Origin: Prevotella sp.
GTDB taxonomy: Bacteria; Bacteroidota; Bacteroidia; Bacteroidales; Bacteroidaceae
Assembly (NCBI GenBank): GCA_017554105.1
Contig: JAFZIY010000031.1
Coordinates: 1 to 64,000 of the forward strand
Reading direction: 5' to 3'
DNA: 64,000 bases
The translations under genes were made by a program, and so were the position numbers. A model generated the notes under the pieces. The model saw only the letters and a list, made by a program, of their open reading frames with translations. It was not told the DNA's origin and searched no databases. Below are positions 1-7,206 of the stretch, piece after piece (position 1 is the stretch's first letter; every line of letters starts with the position of its first letter).

Positions 1-1518
1 CATACGTTGCCAGCGAGTACGCTTCGTTTTCGCAAGAAGGTGAACGAGTACAAGCGCGACGGGTATGGCTGCCTTATCAGCGGCAAGTTCGGCAACCAGT
101 GCGCAAGGAAGGTGGACCACAAGACTGAGCGTCTGATTCTCGGTCTGGCGGTACTGCCCAACAAGCCTTTCAACACGAACATTGCGGAAATGTACAATAT
201 GTTCGTTTGTGGGGAGTTGGACGTGTACGATCCGAAGACTGGTGAACTGATGAACCCCGACGAGTTTGTCGATAAAAAGACAGGGGAGCCGAAGGAACTG
301 AGCGAGAGCACTATCACGAACTATCTGAACAAGCCAGCCAACAAGACGCTCATCGAGCACTCATTGATGAGCTGGACGACGTTCATGCACGAGCAGATGC
401 CGCATGTCCACCGTCACGGCGGCGACTTCTCTCTGAGTCAGATTACGATGGACGACGTGGACTTGACGCGCAAGCTGAAGGACACGAAGCAGCGCGTCCA
501 CGCCTACTATGCTTACGATGTGGTGAGCCAGTGCGTTGTCGGAGCGTCATACGCCCGTAAGAAGGACGAGTGCTTGGTTGTGGATTGCTTCCGCGACATG
601 TTCAGGCTGATTGAGAAGAATGGCTGGGGAATGCCTGCCGGTATAGAGGTAGAAAACCACTTGATGACCCAGTACAAGGACGGTTTCCTGCAAGCCGGTG
701 TTGCATTCCCATTCGTCCACTTCTGCGCCCCTCAGAACTCACAGGAGAAATATGCCGAGCCTCTGAACGGTGCCAAGAAGCGCAGCGTGATCCATAAGAA
801 CCACGAGGGTATTGGCCGTTTCTACGGAAAGGGCAAGTGGCGCCAGGAGTACAAGAAGGTGAGTGACGAGACCAACGAACTCTACGAGGATATGGAATAC
901 TTCAGTTGGGACCAGCTGGTGGCAGAAGACCGGCGTGATAGCTATGAGTGGAACCACCAGTTGCACCCCAACCAGAAGAAGTTCCCAGGCATGACCAGGT
1001 GGGACGTCCTCTGTGAGCGTATCAACCCGACCCTGCAGCCGCTTGACAAGCTGACGTTGGCAAGGTATATCGGCGAGCGTGTCGAGACGAGCATCCGCAG
1101 GAACTCAACGGTGAAGGTGTGCTACGAAGACTGGTGGCTGAGTGACACAAGTGTATTGGAGCGTCTGAAGCCCAATGACTACAAGGTGACAGCGTACTAC
1201 ATGCCCGACGAGGACGGCAAACCGACGGAAGTGTTCATCTTCCAAGGTGACAAGTACATCGACACGGTGGAGAAGGTGCAGACCTACAACCGCGTGATGG
1301 CTGAACAGACCGAGGAGGATGTTGTGAAGTATATTGAGCAACAGAAGAAGATCTCGAAGTTCAGCAAGTATGTGAGAGACCACGCTATCGACGAGGTGGG
1401 CATATTGAGACCATCGGCAACGCCACTACAGACAGAAGCGGTGGCACTGGAACCCCAGGTTAAGGAGGAACAACCAGCAAGAAGCCCTTGGAAGCCCGAC
1501 CCGATAGCAGATATTTAA
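1..1518 (+). CDS. Mu-type DDE transposase (MuA-like), 5' end outside window
   Basis: The frame is open at base 1, so the start codon and probably N-terminal DNA-binding domains lie upstream. It should catalyse strand transfer during prophage integration and replicative transposition. The catalytic core reads (numbered from the TTG at base 7) QITMDDVDL near residue 150 for the first acidic residue, a VENHL segment near 214-216 where most DDE enzymes have DN(G), and NSQEKYAEPLN with the final Glu near 251. The rest is a basic C-terminal region and a proline-rich tail (about 475-503) that may contact the MuB-like partner encoded 23 bp downstream. Glu in place of the second Asp is notable but may be normal in this subfamily. 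Confidence 0.9.
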   Translation, partial: HTLPASTLRFRKKVNEYKRDGYGCLISGKFGNQCARKVDHKTERLILGLAVLPNKPFNTNIAEMYNMFVCGELDVYDPKTGELMNPDEFVDKKTGEPKELSESTITNYLNKPANKTLIEHSLMSWTTFMHEQMPHVHRHGGDFSLSQITMDDVDLTRKLKDTKQRVHAYYAYDVVSQCVVGASYARKKDECLVVDCFRDMFRLIEKNGWGMPAGIEVENHLMTQYKDGFLQAGVAFPFVHFCAPQNSQEKYAEPLNGAKKRSVIHKNHEGIGRFYGKGKWRQEYKKVSDETNELYEDMEYFSWDQLVAEDRRDSYEWNHQLHPNQKKFPGMTRWDVLCERINPTLQPLDKLTLARYIGERVETSIRRNSTVKVCYEDWWLSDTSVLERLKPNDYKVTAYYMPDEDGKPTEVFIFQGDKYIDTVEKVQTYNRVMAEQTEEDVVKYIEQQKKISKFSKYVRDHAIDEVGILRPSATPLQTEAVALEPQVKEEQPARSPWKPDPIADI

Positions 1519-1541
1519 CCCCATTAAAACGCCGTTAGAAT

Positions 1542-2483
1542 ATGATTACAACAGCGAACAAACAGCGGATTTTGGAGGCGATAGCCGCCAACCGCGCAAA
1601 CTACCCCAGCGACGCGAAACACGCTGCCGCGCTGGGCATTTCCGCAAGCGTGTACAACAGTCTGAAGAAAGGCCAGACGGATAAGGCTCTGAGTGATGCC
1701 AACTGGGTGAATATCGCCCGCCGCCTGGACGTGAACCTGCGCGACACCATTGAGTGGAAGGGCGCGAAGACTGCGACCTTTGATTATATCACCACCCAGC
1801 TGGAGGCTTGTCAGGAGCGAAGCCTGAGCGTGATATTGTGCGACCTGCCAAACATCGGGAAGACCTATACCGCCCGTTGGTATGTAAACGAGCACCGCAA
1901 CGCCGTGTATATCGACTGCAGCCAGGTAAAGACCAAACGCGCCCTTGTGAAGAAGATTGCCAACGAGTTCGGTGTGGGAGCCACGGGGAAGTATCAGGAC
2001 ACCTACGAGGATTTGGTTTACTACCTCCGCTCGATGGAGCGTCCTTTGGTAGTGCTTGATGAAGCCGGTGACCTTGCATACGAGGCCTTCCTGGAACTCA
2101 AAGCCCTATGGAACGCTACGGAAATGTGCTGTGGCTGGTACATGATGGGAGCCGACGGACTGGCCGCCAAGATCAACCGCAACGTGGAAGGCAAGAAGGT
2201 GGGCTACGCCGAGATCTTCTCACGCTACGGCGGCAAGTACAGCCGTGTTACTCCAGACCAGGAAGACGACCGCAAGGCGTTCCTGATGGAACAGGCGCGA
2301 GTTGTGGCAAGTGTGAACGCACCAGAGGGAACCGATATCGGTCAGATCGTGCGCAAGAGCGGTGGCGGTCTGAGGCGTGTATATACGGAGATCGAGAAAA
2401 TAAAAAAGGAAAGCCCCCTCCCGTCCTCCCCCCGTAGGGGAGGTGTTGCGGTGAATGGGAATTATGGGAAGAATGGGTATTGA
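1542..2483 (+). CDS. MuB-like AAA+ ATPase, transposition activator
   Basis: This 313-residue protein has a Cro/MuB-type helix-turn-helix at about 8-70 (AAALGISASVYNSLKKG) and an AAA ATPase core. The Walker A stretch is DLPNIGKT (101-108), where the first Gly of GxxxxGKT is Asp; Walker B is LVVLDEA (169-175). In Mu, MuB binds target DNA and stimulates the transposase, and the position directly after the transposase fits that role. The last 24 residues or so (PLPSSPRRGG and the Gly/Asn-rich end) are encoded by a GC-rich repeat followed by a GGGAATTATGGGAAGAATG repeat, so the native C-terminus was probably replaced or extended by repeat DNA. The next gene starts 8 bp later. Confidence 0.85.
   Translation: MITTANKQRILEAIAANRANYPSDAKHAAALGISASVYNSLKKGQTDKALSDANWVNIARRLDVNLRDTIEWKGAKTATFDYITTQLEACQERSLSVILCDLPNIGKTYTARWYVNEHRNAVYIDCSQVKTKRALVKKIANEFGVGATGKYQDTYEDLVYYLRSMERPLVVLDEAGDLAYEAFLELKALWNATEMCCGWYMMGADGLAAKINRNVEGKKVGYAEIFSRYGGKYSRVTPDQEDDRKAFLMEQARVVASVNAPEGTDIGQIVRKSGGGLRRVYTEIEKIKKESPLPSSPRRGGVAVNGNYGKNGY
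2408..2475. repeat. GC-rich palindrome plus GGGAATTATGGGAAGAATG repeat
   Basis: A CCCCTCCC...CCCCGTAGGGGAGG imperfect palindrome is followed by GGGAATTATGGGAAGAATG. The same pair, in the same order, recurs at 3,870-3,962. Both copies encode the C-terminal tail of a phage gene. Confidence 0.75.
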
Positions 2484-2491
2484 TGTGAGTT

Positions 2492-3112
2492 ATGAAGCGC
2501 GCTTATAGTCCGAAAGAAATAGCCAAGAAGACCTACAAGACGCTGCCGTGGGGTGGCCGGTGGGAGGAAGCCTTCGGTTTGCCGGAGGAAAACTCCACGT
2601 GGTTCATCAGCGGCGCGTCTGCCAGCGGCAAGAGTTCTTTCGTGATGCAACTGGCCTACGAGCTGACCCATTACGGGCAGGTGCTCTACCTAAGCTACGA
2701 GGAGGGATTAAACCAGAGTTTTCAGGAACGAATGCTGAGGTTTGACCTTGACACGAAGCAGGGCTGGTTCCGTGTCGTAACCAGTGACACGGTGGGGGAC
2801 TTGACTGAGCGCCTGAAGAAACGGCACAGTGCGAAGTTCATCATTGTGGACTCGTTCCAGGACGCAGGCTGGGAATGGCCCGAAACGAAAGCCCTGCTCG
2901 AGGCATTCCCGAAGAAATGTTTCATCTTCATCAGTCAGGAAGCCAAAGGTCAGCCATTAGGAAAACCAGCCGTCAGGCTCCGCTACCGTGCCGGTGTCAA
3001 GGTGCGAGTGGTAGGTTTCAGAGCCTACTGCCAAGGCCGTTTCAATCCCGATGCTGGCAACAGCTTCGTGGTGTGGGAAGAAGGCGTGCTGAGGACGACT
3101 AATAATGTTTAA
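2492..3112 (+). CDS. RecA-like P-loop ATPase of Mu-like phage
   Basis: This 206-residue protein carries Walker A GASASGKSS (41-49, Lys47) and Walker B KFIIVDSF with Asp120, the layout of a small RecA/AAA-type ATPase. Such ATPases often follow the MuB-like gene in Bacteroidota Mu-like phages, but no exact role is established from sequence. A part in transposition, replication or DNA repair is inference. It starts 8 bp after the MuB-like gene, so the two are probably translated from one early transcript. ATG is preceded by a repeat-derived GATGTGAGTT leader. No membrane segment or signal peptide is seen. Confidence 0.7.
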   Translation: MKRAYSPKEIAKKTYKTLPWGGRWEEAFGLPEENSTWFISGASASGKSSFVMQLAYELTHYGQVLYLSYEEGLNQSFQERMLRFDLDTKQGWFRVVTSDTVGDLTERLKKRHSAKFIIVDSFQDAGWEWPETKALLEAFPKKCFIFISQEAKGQPLGKPAVRLRYRAGVKVRVVGFRAYCQGRFNPDAGNSFVVWEEGVLRTTNNV

Positions 3113-3115
3113 CCG

Positions 3116-3134
3116 GTTGCGACAGCGTCGCAAC
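3116..3134. promoter_or_regulatory. Palindrome GTTGCGAC-AGC-GTCGCAAC
   Basis: This is a perfect 8-bp inverted repeat with a 3-bp centre, lying between two early genes. The same arms occur at 12,747-12,765 in the divergent head/late promoter region. Shared operator or hairpin roles are possible; the factor is unknown. Confidence 0.55.
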
Positions 3135-3151
3135 AAACGAGACAAGGAATA

Positions 3152-3487
3152 ATGGGAAAGAAGAAGATTTACATCAGCGGTGCGATATCGCACCATGACA
3201 TTGAGGAGCGCAAGACAGCGTTCCGCGCAGCAGCCGAGTTCTGTGAACTTTGCGGTTTTGAAGCTGTTAATCCTTTTGATAACGAATTGTACCGTCTGGG
3301 GTGTGGTGAACAAGCCAATTGGCGCGACCACATGCGTGCCGACCTTCAGATGCTGTTGGAGTGTGACGCCATCTGCATGATGGACGGCTGGGAGGAGTCG
3401 AAGGGTGCGAAGCTGGAGCACGACGTTGCGAGCACGTGCGGTCTGACCGTGTATTATGAGACATCAATCAGGACGATGCGGCTATGA
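3152..3487 (+). CDS. DUF4406 protein (2'-deoxyribosyltransferase-like fold)
   Basis: This 111-residue protein begins KIYISGAISH and contains WRDHMRADLQMLLECDAICMMDGWEESKGAKLEHDVAS. This is the usual DUF4406 layout: an N-terminal beta strand with SG, a central Asp/Cys segment and a C-terminal GxxxEH. The fold is related to nucleoside 2'-deoxyribosyltransferases and nucleotide N-glycosidases, so it may act on a phage or host nucleotide, but the substrate is unknown. It overlaps the next gene by ATGA (3,484-3,487), which suggests coupled translation. Length is normal for the family. Confidence 0.75.
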   Translation: MGKKKIYISGAISHHDIEERKTAFRAAAEFCELCGFEAVNPFDNELYRLGCGEQANWRDHMRADLQMLLECDAICMMDGWEESKGAKLEHDVASTCGLTVYYETSIRTMRL

Positions 3488-3981
3488 AAGAGATTGTGAA
3501 TTATCACCGTTTTTACGCATTGCTTGGCCGTCTGTACACGACAGACCGTGATGAGACGAAGGCAATGCTTGTGTCGAGTTTCACCGACGGGCGGACTACC
3601 CACTTGCACGAAATGACACGGAAGGAGTACGATGCCCTGTGCACCTCTTTGGAGGAGCGCACAGGTTGGAAGGAGCAGTTGAAGAAAAAACGTAGCCTGT
3701 GCCTGAAGCTGATGCAGAAGGCCGGTGTCGATACGAGCGACTGGGAGCGTGTGAACGATTTCTGCCGTAGTCCTCGGATTGCCGGTAAGGTGTTCGCCCA
3801 GCTGGGGTTGAAAGACCTCGATGCGCTGCAGGTGAAGTTGCGTGCCATAGAAAGGAAAGGCGGTTTGAAAAGCCCCTCCCCATCCCTCCCCCGTAGGGAG
3901 GGGGCCGAAGAACAGCAGTGTACGATAACACTCTATGGGCTTGATGGGAATTATGGGAAGAATGAGAACGATGTGAACTGA
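3484..3981 (+). CDS. GemA-like (Mu gp16-type) regulatory protein
   Basis: The protein has an N-terminal helical segment (YHRFYALLGRLYTTDRDETKAMLVSSF) and, near residues 85-120, WERVNDFCRSPRIAGKVFAQLGLKDLDALQVKLRAI. This resembles the Mu GemA/DUF1018 family, where a C-terminal motif of the type 'f..s.riagK.l..l...EL..L...L' is conserved. In Mu, GemA modulates host genes and DNA supercoiling; whether this holds here is unknown. The last 36 residues or so (SPSPSLPRREGA onward) are encoded by repeat DNA like that at the end of the MuB-like gene. Start ATG overlaps the previous stop. Confidence 0.6.
   Translation: MKEIVNYHRFYALLGRLYTTDRDETKAMLVSSFTDGRTTHLHEMTRKEYDALCTSLEERTGWKEQLKKKRSLCLKLMQKAGVDTSDWERVNDFCRSPRIAGKVFAQLGLKDLDALQVKLRAIERKGGLKSPSPSLPRREGAEEQQCTITLYGLDGNYGKNENDVN
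3870..3962. repeat. Second composite repeat (GC-rich palindrome + GGGAATTATGGGAAGAATG)
   Basis: CCCCTCCC...CCCCGTAGGGAGGGG at about 3,872-3,902 is followed, after 40-50 bp, by GATGGGAATTATGGGAAGAATG. It forms the 3' coding end of the GemA-like gene, as the copy at 2,408 does for the MuB-like gene. Confidence 0.7.
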
Positions 3982-4007
3982 TTATAAACCGATTAAAAAA
4001 AAGAATT

Positions 4008-4559
4008 ATGGGAAGACAAAAGAAAACCATTATCAGCGGTGTGACCCGAGAGGCCGCCGATGAAGCATTCGCAACCTATGCGAAGAATGACGCACAGATC
4101 CAGAAAATCAATGCAGAGATAGAGTTGCAGTGCGCCAAGATTAGAGAGAAGTACGCCGACAAGTTAGCCACTCTGGGTGACGACAGAGACAAGGCCTTCG
4201 ACGTGCTCCAGAGTTTCGCCACCGAGAACCAGGCGGAGTTGTTCACCAAGAAGAAGAGTCTGGACATGGCCCACGGTACCATCGGTTTCAGAACCGGCAC
4301 TCCTAAGTTGAAGACGCTGAAGGGCTTTACCTGGGCAAGTGCGTTGCAGTTGGTGAAGGAGTTCCTTCCCGGCTACGTGCGTACCAATGAAGAGATAGCC
4401 AAGGACAAGCTGCTCGCTGACCGCGACATTGAGTATGCAAGCGTGGGATTAGGTGAGGCAGTCGCAATCCCCATGTCTCAGCACATGGCGAAGTGTGGCA
4501 TCCAGGTTGTACAGGACGAGACGTTCTATGTGGAGCCCAAGAAAGAAGAAGTTGTTTGA
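4008..4559 (+). CDS. gam: Gam-like host-nuclease inhibitor
   Basis: This 183-residue protein matches the Mu Gam family in layout: a long N-terminal coiled coil (about 20-85: QIQKINAEIELQCAKIREKY and onward), then FRTGTPKLKTLKGFTWASAL and a C-terminal alpha/beta part ending in a Glu-rich tail. Mu Gam binds double-strand DNA ends and blocks exonucleases such as RecBCD; Bacteroidota would have AddAB or RecBCD-type targets. It lies in the early gene series after GemA-like, the order common in Mu-like phages. Start ATG is followed by a basic MGRQKK. No oddity. Confidence 0.88.
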   Translation: MGRQKKTIISGVTREAADEAFATYAKNDAQIQKINAEIELQCAKIREKYADKLATLGDDRDKAFDVLQSFATENQAELFTKKKSLDMAHGTIGFRTGTPKLKTLKGFTWASALQLVKEFLPGYVRTNEEIAKDKLLADRDIEYASVGLGEAVAIPMSQHMAKCGIQVVQDETFYVEPKKEEVV

Positions 4560-4581
4560 TAAAGGTTAAAGGTTATAGGTT

Positions 4582-4767
4582 ATGGAGAAGAAAGTGACTA
4601 AGCCTGAGAAAGTTGCCTTGTGCTTGGAATGTCACGGTACCGGCAGTGTTACCGTTGGTAAGTTCCTGAAGGAGCGTGTCAAGTGTCCCCACTGTGGTGG
4701 CAGCGGCCGTGTATATGTGAGTTGTGAGATGACTCTGCATATCCGTCCTTATAGTGATGGGTGTTAG
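4582..4767 (+). CDS. Small zinc-ribbon protein with two CxxCxGxG-like motifs
   Basis: This 61-residue protein contains CLECHGTGSV and CPHCGGSGRV, two DnaJ-type CxxC(H/G)GxG knuckles about 20 residues apart that would bind one zinc ion. The segment between them is short and basic. It may be an adaptor or regulator; no specific function can be named. It follows gam by 22 bp, and its start is preceded by the short repeat AGGTTAAAGGTTATAGGTT. Confidence 0.6.
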   Translation: MEKKVTKPEKVALCLECHGTGSVTVGKFLKERVKCPHCGGSGRVYVSCEMTLHIRPYSDGC

Positions 4768-4794
4768 GAGTTTAGGCGTTTAGGAGTTTAGATT
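4768..4794. repeat. GGAGTTTA-type short tandem repeat before a start codon
   Basis: Three near-copies of AGGAGTTTAG fill the gap between two genes and end at the ATG at 4,795. Similar arrays precede 5,133, 17,365 and 18,023. Confidence 0.65.
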
Positions 4795-5085
4795 ATGGGG
4801 AAGAAGAAGCGCAGGGGAAAGAGTTACGCGAAGCGTGTTGCCGACATCAACCAGATATACGACAGCTATGTGAAGACCGGTCTTAGCAACCGTGAGATAT
4901 GGCGTCGTTATATCTGGCCTCAGTACGGCATCAGTGAGCGCACTTTCTACAATCTGCTGAAGGCATCGGGCAATCCTTTGGTTGAGGACCGTTCGGTGCT
5001 TTCTGCAGAGGGCTTTTTATTCCCTGAGTTATTATTCCCTGAGGATGAAGTCAGAGACCCGAGTTATTTTAGAGTTAGGAGTTAG
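4795..5085 (+). CDS. Small basic helix-turn-helix-like phage protein
   Basis: This 96-residue protein is strongly basic at its N-terminus (GKKKRRGKSYAKR). Residues 20-60 (INQIYDSYVKTGLSNREIWRRYIWPQYGISERTFYNLLKASG) look like a resolvase/transposase-type helix-turn-helix, with GISERTFYNLLK as the recognition helix. It is probably a DNA-binding regulator of the early region; no family name can be given. The C-terminal third is acidic and rich in Leu, Phe and Pro. Confidence 0.55.
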   Translation: MGKKKRRGKSYAKRVADINQIYDSYVKTGLSNREIWRRYIWPQYGISERTFYNLLKASGNPLVEDRSVLSAEGFLFPELLFPEDEVRDPSYFRVRS

Positions 5086-5132
5086 GAGTTAGGAATTAGG
5101 AGTTAGGAGTTAGGAATTAGGAGTTGGGAGTT
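5080..5132. repeat. TTAGGAGT / TTAGGAAT tandem array
   Basis: About seven copies of an 8-bp unit (GTTAGGA[GA]TTAGG pattern) run into the ATG at 5,133. It holds no gene. Confidence 0.7.
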
Positions 5133-5585
5133 ATGAGAAAAGAAGTATATCAGATGCTCTGTGATCGGCTGAAGACAGTAGGCGGCGGAGCGATCAAGCA
5201 CATTGATTTGTGGAATCACAATGTGGAGTTTATCGAGCAGGAGGAGCAGTGGGAACGTCCTGCGGTGTTTGTGGAGTTCCATCCGATACATTGGCGTCAG
5301 GTGAAGACCGGTCATTCTGTGGACTACACCTCTCGCTGCCGCGTATCGCTTCACGTTGTCACAGACTGGCATGGCAGCAGCTCTTCGGAGAGTTCTTGCC
5401 GTGAAGAGAGTTTGTCTTATTTAGACCTTCTTGAAGATATTCACGCGTCGTTGCGTGGTCTTCACGGTGAGACGTTCGGTGGTTTTGACCTTGTGGAGTC
5501 GCAGACGAACCACAACCATGACGAGTTGTTAGAGAGCATTGAGATATTCGAGTGTGTCTTGAACAAGGAGTTTAGGAGTTCTTAG
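5133..5585 (+). CDS. Hypothetical phage protein, possibly tail-terminator-like
   Basis: This 150-residue acidic protein begins MRKEVYQMLCDRLKTV and has the pattern of small tail-terminator or Gp37-type proteins: an N-terminal helix, IEQEEQWERPAVFVEFHPIHW, then a strand-rich part with RCRVSLHVVTDW and a C-terminal helix. The family match is weak and rests on layout only. Its place at the end of the early series, before the HNH gene, is unusual for a tail gene. I chose ATG 5,133, since the tandem repeat ends exactly there; an upstream TTG in frame lies inside the repeat. Confidence 0.45.
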   Translation: MRKEVYQMLCDRLKTVGGGAIKHIDLWNHNVEFIEQEEQWERPAVFVEFHPIHWRQVKTGHSVDYTSRCRVSLHVVTDWHGSSSSESSCREESLSYLDLLEDIHASLRGLHGETFGGFDLVESQTNHNHDELLESIEIFECVLNKEFRSS

Positions 5586-5645
5586 CAAGGGACTACGAAT
5601 TTCACGAATTATACGAATTAAGAGCGAGGAATTAAGAATAAAGAT

Positions 5646-5960
5646 ATGGAAGTATTTAAGAGTTTTAAGGTGTTCGGTCTGTATTTCTATGTGTCGAGCA
5701 TCAGGATGAAGCGTAGGCGCAGTATTGATGAGAAGTTGCGTAATAGGAATAAGGTGCTGCGTAAATACAAGAGAGTTTTATACGGTGAGCAAGATGGCCG
5801 CTGTGGTGAGTGCGGTCGTTGGTTTCCTCCCGACGGTATGGAGATACATCATATCATCGGCGTGAGCGAGAATCCCGGTTTGATGCTGTCGAAGCGTAAC
5901 CTGGAATTGCTGTGTCCCGAGTGCCATAAGGCGTTGCATCGTAAGAAGGATGGGTGTTGA
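5646..5960 (+). CDS. HNH endonuclease
   Basis: The 104-residue protein has a basic N-terminus and a complete HNH motif at about 50-98: CGECGRW (first zinc pair), MEIHHIIG with the catalytic His pair, RNLELLCPECHKALH (Asn, second zinc pair and final His). Phage HNH enzymes of this size nick or cut DNA, often in packaging or replication. Here it is the last gene of the early plus-strand series and is followed by a strong two-way terminator. An internal ATG at 5,706 would give an 84-residue protein that keeps the whole domain. Confidence 0.8.
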   Translation: MEVFKSFKVFGLYFYVSSIRMKRRRSIDEKLRNRNKVLRKYKRVLYGEQDGRCGECGRWFPPDGMEIHHIIGVSENPGLMLSKRNLELLCPECHKALHRKKDGC

Positions 5961-6041
5961 GCGTTCTTTCTCCGCTTCGCTTTGAAAGCGCCCCTTCGGG
6001 TCGAGCGGAGTGTTGAGCGTTGAGTGTTGGTGATATTAGAA

Positions 6042-6076
6042 AAGAATCCGCTGACAGTTGAAGTTAGCGGATTCTT
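6042..6076. terminator. Bidirectional rho-independent terminator
   Basis: AAGAATCCGCT and AGCGGATTCTT form a perfect 11-bp stem with a 13-nt loop between two convergent genes. A and T runs flank it on both sides. Confidence 0.85.
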
Positions 6077-6639
6077 TATTTTCTGTTGATTTGGGAGTCG
6101 ATGGCTTGTTCGATGTAATCGGTGATATTTTCCTCGATGATGTCTCGGACAGCTTTTTCTACTTCTGGTGATGTACCGAGGAAACGTCGTCGTGGTATCT
6201 TGATTGTGGTACCGGCTTTTTTAAGTGCGAGGAACTTCCAGAACTGTGCCTCGTCGGAGAGTTGGATGGTACGCTTGTCGTTACGCCGGCTTCCGTCTTT
6301 CTTTCGTCCGAAGGAGCCAGTCGCCTCGTAGTATTTGTGCCAGAAGAATTTCTTCATCTTGGTTGTCACCACTATCTCCCCTCCGTCGTTGTGTATCTCG
6401 GCGTATGGGAGGTCGGTGTAGAAGATGATCGAGTTTTCCGTTGTGCGGCTTTTGATGCTTCGTCTGAGCTGTCCTGTATCGACGAGGATATGCCCTCCAG
6501 GACGTGTCGGTGACTTTCGCCGCTGCCATGCCTCGGAGAAGAAAGCCTGCCGCTCGAAGTTCTGGTCGAACTCGTCTTTCATCTCTACCTGAATGTCGCG
6601 TAGGATGTTTTTGATGATTTTCTGGATGTTTTCGTTCAT
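6076..6639 (-). CDS. Phage virion morphogenesis protein (Mu gpG-like)
   Basis: This 187-residue protein matches the 'virion morphogenesis' family (Mu gpG type): an N-terminal helix, FFSEAWQRRKSPTRPGGHILVDTGQLRRSIKSRTTENSIIFYTDLPYAEIHNDGG, and a C-terminal IPRRRFLGTSPEVEKAVRDII. The segments LxDTGxLRxSI, YAxIHNxGG and RxFLG are the family signature. In Mu, gpG helps head-tail joining. It is the last gene of the minus-strand head module, and its stop codon lies in the terminator. A plus-strand promoter overlaps its 5' side. Confidence 0.85.
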   Translation of the reverse strand: MNENIQKIIKNILRDIQVEMKDEFDQNFERQAFFSEAWQRRKSPTRPGGHILVDTGQLRRSIKSRTTENSIIFYTDLPYAEIHNDGGEIVVTTKMKKFFWHKYYEATGSFGRKKDGSRRNDKRTIQLSDEAQFWKFLALKKAGTTIKIPRRRFLGTSPEVEKAVRDIIEENITDYIEQAIDSQINRK

Positions 6640-6646
6640 TTTGTTG

Positions 6647-6654
6647 TATTTTTG
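6647..6654 (+). promoter_or_regulatory. Promoter -7 box for the gene at 6,671
   Basis: TATTTTTG fits TAnnTTTG, with the start codon 17 bp downstream of it. No clear TTTG at the -33 position. Confidence 0.5.
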
Positions 6655-6670
6655 CAGGCAAATTGCAAAT

Positions 6671-7009
6671 ATGAAAGAATTATATCAATACTATGCTTCA
6701 AGTGACCTATTGCTTAAGACATACGATGAATTGCCTGATGGCTTTGTAAGTCTTGAGCAATTAGCTGAGATCAGAAGGAACTGCCCGGTACCCGATGAGG
6801 AAGAAGTGTACTCCTTTCTTGTGGAAGAGGGCTTGTTTAAGGAGTTGGCAGATGGCTTTCAGATAACCCGCCGTGGTCGTATCTTCATACACGAAGGTGG
6901 TTTCAAGAAGAGGCTTCTCCGTGAGCGGCTCTCGCGTCTGCTTGTGTTGGTTGGTGCCGTCAGCGGTGTTGTTGCTGCTGTGGCCAGTCTTTTGTCTCTG
7001 CTGCTTTAG
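6671..7009 (+). CDS. Small C-terminally anchored membrane protein, unknown
   Basis: This 112-residue protein has a soluble part with a winged-helix look (SLEQLAEIRRNCPVPDEEEVYSFLVEEGLFKELADGFQITRRGRIFIHEGG), a basic stretch (KKRLLRERLSRL) and one C-terminal membrane span (LLVLVGAVSGVVAAVASLLSLLL). It lies on the plus strand between two minus-strand head genes, with its own promoter and terminator, the usual situation of a cargo ('moron') gene. A role in lysogeny, exclusion or signalling is possible but not shown. I chose ATG 6,671 rather than an earlier in-frame start, because the -7 box lies at 6,647. Confidence 0.6.
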   Translation: MKELYQYYASSDLLLKTYDELPDGFVSLEQLAEIRRNCPVPDEEEVYSFLVEEGLFKELADGFQITRRGRIFIHEGGFKKRLLRERLSRLLVLVGAVSGVVAAVASLLSLLL

Positions 7010-7025
7010 GAGTTCGTTGAAAGTG

Positions 7026-7062
7026 ATGGCAAATGTGTATAGTTGCCATTTTCTGATTTTTT
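7026..7062 (+). terminator. Terminator after the 6,671 gene
   Basis: ATGGCAA and TTGCCAT pair with a 10-nt loop, followed by a T-rich tract (TTTCTGATTTTTTT). Confidence 0.6.
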
Positions 7063-7086
7063 TCTGTTTATTTTTCTTCATTTTGT

Positions 7087-7117
7087 TTGGAGGTTGCGGA
7101 TTTTTTTGTACCTTTGC
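7087..7117 (+). promoter_or_regulatory. Perfect Bacteroidota consensus promoter
   Basis: TTTG at 7,087-7,090, exactly 19 bp, then TACCTTTG at 7,110-7,117. No gene lies downstream on this strand, which points to a short RNA. Confidence 0.75.
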
Positions 7118-7123
7118 AGATGT

Positions 7124-7206
7124 AAAAGCGTTTTTTCAAGTTACCCTTCGTCCATGCGTTGCATGAGACACACGGGGGAGGCGACGGAAAAAGCGTTTTT
7201 ATTTTT
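7124..7206 (+). ncRNA. Candidate small phage RNA (about 80 nt)
   Basis: The region starts about 7 bp after a perfect promoter and ends in a T-rich tract at the 3' end of the convergent gpF-like gene. It has the hairpin CATGC-GTT-GCATG (7,153-7,165), outer pairing GTC/GAC and CCC/GGG, and two copies of AAAAGCGTTTTT at the start and end. There is no ORF of note. Its 3' end would be antisense to the last codons of the gpF-like gene. Function is unknown; expression is inferred from the promoter alone. Confidence 0.5.

Noticed and set aside
7-9. TTG at base 7 as the start of the transposase
   Set aside because: The frame is open to base 1 and N-terminal domains are missing, so the gene begins outside the window.
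5080-5132. CRISPR-like array
   Set aside because: Units are 8 bp with no spacers; no cas gene is present in the window.
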